This document shows positions 3,625-6,031 of a DNA stretch of 6,031 nt, piece after piece. Source of the stretch: Pseudomonadota bacterium. GTDB lineage: Bacteria > Pseudomonadota > Alphaproteobacteria > Rhodobacterales > Rhodobacteraceae. Numbering within the stretch: the first letter of the stretch is position 1; each line of letters opens with the position of its first letter. The position numbers and the translations under genes were made by a program. The notes under the pieces are model-generated. The model did not search any database. It was not told the DNA's origin and saw nothing but the letters and a program-made list of their open reading frames with translations. Where the stretch lies: the NCBI GenBank assembly GCA_022573605.1, contig JACZTQ010000204.1:1-6031 (forward strand), written 5' to 3'.

Positions 3625-6031
3625 GTGACGAGCACCCGCCAGCAGACGCCGGACCAGGGCGCGATCACCGCGATCCTCGGCCCCACCAACACCGGCAAGA
3701 CCCATTACGCGGTCGAACGCATGCTGAGCCGCGCCAGCGGCATCATCGGCCTGCCGCTGCGCCTGCTGGCCCGCGAAATCTACGACCGCATCTGCGCGGC
3801 GCGCGGCCCGGACCGGGTCGCGCTGATCACCGGCGAGGAGAAGATCCGGCCGGCCGGCGCGCGCCACTTCGTCTGCACGGTGGAGGCGATGCCGCTGGAG
3901 ATCGCCGCCGATTTCGTCGCCATCGACGAAATCCAGCTTTGCGCCGACCCGGAGCGCGGCCATGTCTTCACCGACCGGCTGCTGCATGCCAGGGGCCGCT
4001 ACGAGACCCTGCTGCTGGGCTCCGACAACATGCGCGGGCGCATCGCCAGCCTGGTGCCGCGGGCCCGCTTCGACGGCCGCGAGCGGTTCTCGACCCTGAC
4101 CTATACCGGCGCCCGAAAGATCTCGCGGCTCAAGCCGCGCACCGCCATCGTCGCCTTCTCGGCCGACCAGGTCTACGCCATCGCCGAGCTGATCCGGCGC
4201 CAGCGCGGCGGGGCGGCGGTGGTGATGGGGGCGCTCAGCCCGCGCACCCGCAACGCCCAGGTGGCGCTCTACCAGAGCGGCGAGGTCGACTACATCGTCG
4301 CCACCGACGCCATCGGCATGGGGCTGAACATGGATGTCGACCATGTCGCCTTCGCCGGGCTGGTCAAGTTCGACGGCCAGCGCCAGCGCCGGCTGGAGCC
4401 GAACGAGCTGGCCCAGATTGCCGGCCGCGCCGGGCGCTATACCAGGGACGGCACCTTCGGCGTCACCGGGGATGCCGGCGCCTTCGACCCGGAGACCGTG
4501 GCGGCGATCGAGAACCACCGCTTCAAGCCGCTGACCCGGCTGATGTGGCGCAACACCGAGCTCGAATTCGCCGCCGTGCCGGCGCTGATCGAGAGCCTCG
4601 AGGCGCCCCCCGGCGCCCCCGACCTGATCCGCGCCCGCGAGGCCGACGACCTCGCCGCCCTCAAGCAACTGTGGGGGGACGCGGAGATCCGCGACCTGAC
4701 CAATCGCGGCGACCGGGTGCGGCTACTTTGGGAAGTCTGCCAGATTCCGGACTTCCGCAAGACGGTGAGCGACGACCATGTGACACTATTGTCGCGCATT
4801 TACCGTTTCCTGCTGGCCGATACTGGCGTAATACCTTCGGACTGGATCGCCGGGCAGGTCAGGCGGCTTGACCGGGTCGATGGCGACATCGACGCGCTGT
4901 CCAGGCGGCTGGCCTTCATCCGGACCTGGACCTATGTCGCCAACCGGAGCCGCTGGCTCGACGATCCGGAAAGCTGGCGCGAGACCACCCGCGAGGTCGA
5001 GGACCGGCTGTCGGAGGCGCTGCACGAGCGCCTGACCCAGCGATTTGTCGATCGGCGCACCAGCGTGCTGATGCGCCGGCTGAAGCAGAAGGAAAGCCTT
5101 GTGGCCGAAGTGAACGACAACGGCGAGGTCAGTGTCGAGGGCCATTTCATCGGCCGGCTCGACGGCTTCCGGTTCACCGTCGACGAAAAGGCCGAAGGCG
5201 AGGAGAGCAAGACCCTGCGCCAGGCCAGCCAGGCCGCGCTGCAGGTCGAATTCGCCCGCCGCGCCGACAAGCTCTATATCAGCCCCGATACCGAGCTGGA
5301 GGTCACCGAGCAGGGTGGCCTGATGTGGGGCTCCGACGCCATCGGCCGGCTCGAGAAGGGCGACAGCGCGCTGGCCCCGCGGGTCCGGGTGTTCGTCGAT
5401 GACATCGCCAAGGCGGCGGTGGCCGAGAAGGTCGAGCGCCGCCTGAGCCACTGGATCGCGCGGCGCATCGCCACCCTGTTCGAGCCGCTGGTCAAGATGC
5501 GCGACGACGAGGCGGTCGGCGGGCTGGCGCGCGGTGTTGCGTTCCAGATCACCGAGGCGCTGGGCGTGGTGCCGCGGCGCCAGATCGCCGACGACGTCAA
5601 GGCGCTGGGCCAGGAGGAGCGGGGGTTGCTGCGCAAGCACGGGGTGCGCTTCGGCCAGCACAACATCTTCATGCCGCTGCTGCTGAAACCGGCGCCGACC
5701 CGGCTGCGGCTGATCCTGTGGAGCCTGTGGGAAGGTTTCGAGGTGTTCGCCGAGGCGCCGCCGCCGGGGCTGGTGACGATCCCGGCGCTGGCCGGGGCGC
5801 CGCGCGGCTATTACGAGAAGGTCGGCTACCGGCTGTGCGGCGCGCGGGCGCTGCGCATCGACATGCTGGAACGCCTCGCCGACCTGATCCGGCCGATGGA
5901 CCTGCGCGGCGGCTTCGAGGCGACGCCGGACATGCTGTCGATCACCGGCTGCACGCTGGAGCAGTTGGCCGAGCTGCTCAAATCGCTCGGCTTCGACGGT
6001 GAACGCGGCGAGCGGCCGAAACCGGTGCGGC
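3625..6031 (+). CDS. SUV3/MgpS-like DExH RNA helicase (3' end beyond the window)
   Basis: At least 802 codons of an ATP-dependent superfamily 2 helicase, presumably acting on cytoplasmic RNA. Mitochondrial SUV3, a partner in RNA decay, is the best-known relative. Motifs appear in order: Walker A GPTNTGKT at 19-26, GLPLRLLAREIYDR near 43-56, TGEEK near 70-74, DEIQ at 101-104 (the DEIQ box of this group), GSDN at 132-135, a second RecA-like lobe with ALSPRTRNAQVALYQ, motif V YIVATDAIGMGLNMDVDHV from 223, and motif VI QIAGRAGRY at 264-272. A long helical C-terminal region includes RFVDRRTSVLMRRLKQKE (473-490) and ALRIDMLERLADLIRPM near 740-758. The start is GTG: an in-frame TAA at 3613 closes the frame upstream and no other start lies before Walker A. 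AAGG at 3609-3612 is 12 bases away, so initiation looks weak. The frame is unbroken to the edge; family members are usually longer. Helicase class is sure, substrate is inferred. Confidence 0.92.
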   Translation, partial: MTSTRQQTPDQGAITAILGPTNTGKTHYAVERMLSRASGIIGLPLRLLAREIYDRICAARGPDRVALITGEEKIRPAGARHFVCTVEAMPLEIAADFVAIDEIQLCADPERGHVFTDRLLHARGRYETLLLGSDNMRGRIASLVPRARFDGRERFSTLTYTGARKISRLKPRTAIVAFSADQVYAIAELIRRQRGGAAVVMGALSPRTRNAQVALYQSGEVDYIVATDAIGMGLNMDVDHVAFAGLVKFDGQRQRRLEPNELAQIAGRAGRYTRDGTFGVTGDAGAFDPETVAAIENHRFKPLTRLMWRNTELEFAAVPALIESLEAPPGAPDLIRAREADDLAALKQLWGDAEIRDLTNRGDRVRLLWEVCQIPDFRKTVSDDHVTLLSRIYRFLLADTGVIPSDWIAGQVRRLDRVDGDIDALSRRLAFIRTWTYVANRSRWLDDPESWRETTREVEDRLSEALHERLTQRFVDRRTSVLMRRLKQKESLVAEVNDNGEVSVEGHFIGRLDGFRFTVDEKAEGEESKTLRQASQAALQVEFARRADKLYISPDTELEVTEQGGLMWGSDAIGRLEKGDSALAPRVRVFVDDIAKAAVAEKVERRLSHWIARRIATLFEPLVKMRDDEAVGGLARGVAFQITEALGVVPRRQIADDVKALGQEERGLLRKHGVRFGQHNIFMPLLLKPAPTRLRLILWSLWEGFEVFAEAPPPGLVTIPALAGAPRGYYEKVGYRLCGARALRIDMLERLADLIRPMDLRGGFEATPDMLSITGCTLEQLAELLKSLGFDGERGERPKPVR

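Noticed and set aside
3427..4668. A 413-codon open frame on the minus strand opposite the helicase and the end of the TPR gene
   Set aside because: It is antisense to strongly recognised domains, has Gly/Ala/Arg-rich low-complexity translation with no motif, and is the usual shadow of high-GC coding.
3939..4871. A 310-codon plus-strand open frame inside the helicase
   Set aside because: It is out of frame with the intact helicase reading frame, and its translation is Arg/Pro/Gly-rich with no recognisable domain.

Overview
This is a roughly 6 kb stretch of high-GC bacterial chromosome, and everything in it points to an alphaproteobacterium, probably Rhodospirillales-like, although the species cannot be fixed from sequence alone. 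The evidence is the GC-rich third codon positions, a short XRE regulator of a type common in Alphaproteobacteria, an inositol-monophosphatase-type histidinol phosphatase (HisN), and a large SUV3/MgpS-like helicase typical of that class. I see no mobile element, phage gene, CRISPR array, tRNA or rRNA. Composition looks even across the window.

Layout from left to right. (1) A small XRE-family regulator begins at the left edge (3-365, +). (2) After a 133-base gap holding a GC-rich hairpin, hisN (499-1317, +) encodes the phosphatase of histidine biosynthesis. (3) A 200-base gap between convergent genes (1318-1517) is the most structured non-coding DNA here. A hairpin lies on each side of a perfect 40-base inverted repeat whose two arms each carry a canonical G-quadruplex pattern on opposite strands. 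(4) On the minus strand, an SCP2-type lipid-binding protein (2776-2465) is followed 5 bases later by an alpha/beta hydrolase resembling lysophospholipase/monoacylglycerol lipase (2459-1518, TTG start). They look like a two-gene lipid-related operon. The SCP2 start codon lies in a perfect 15-base tandem duplication. (5) Divergently, across 81 bases, an exported TPR-repeat protein runs 2858-3520 (+). (6) From 3625 (GTG start) to the window edge runs most of a DExH-type RNA helicase of the SUV3/MgpS group, at least 802 codons long and cut off by the window.

The genes do not form one pathway. This looks like ordinary core chromosome: a regulator, an amino-acid biosynthesis gene, a small lipid operon, an envelope TPR protein and an RNA helicase. 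No new multi-gene system is evident. The features most worth a second look are the convergent palindrome with its paired G-quadruplex motifs, the duplicated SCP2 start, and the possibly leaderless TPR gene.
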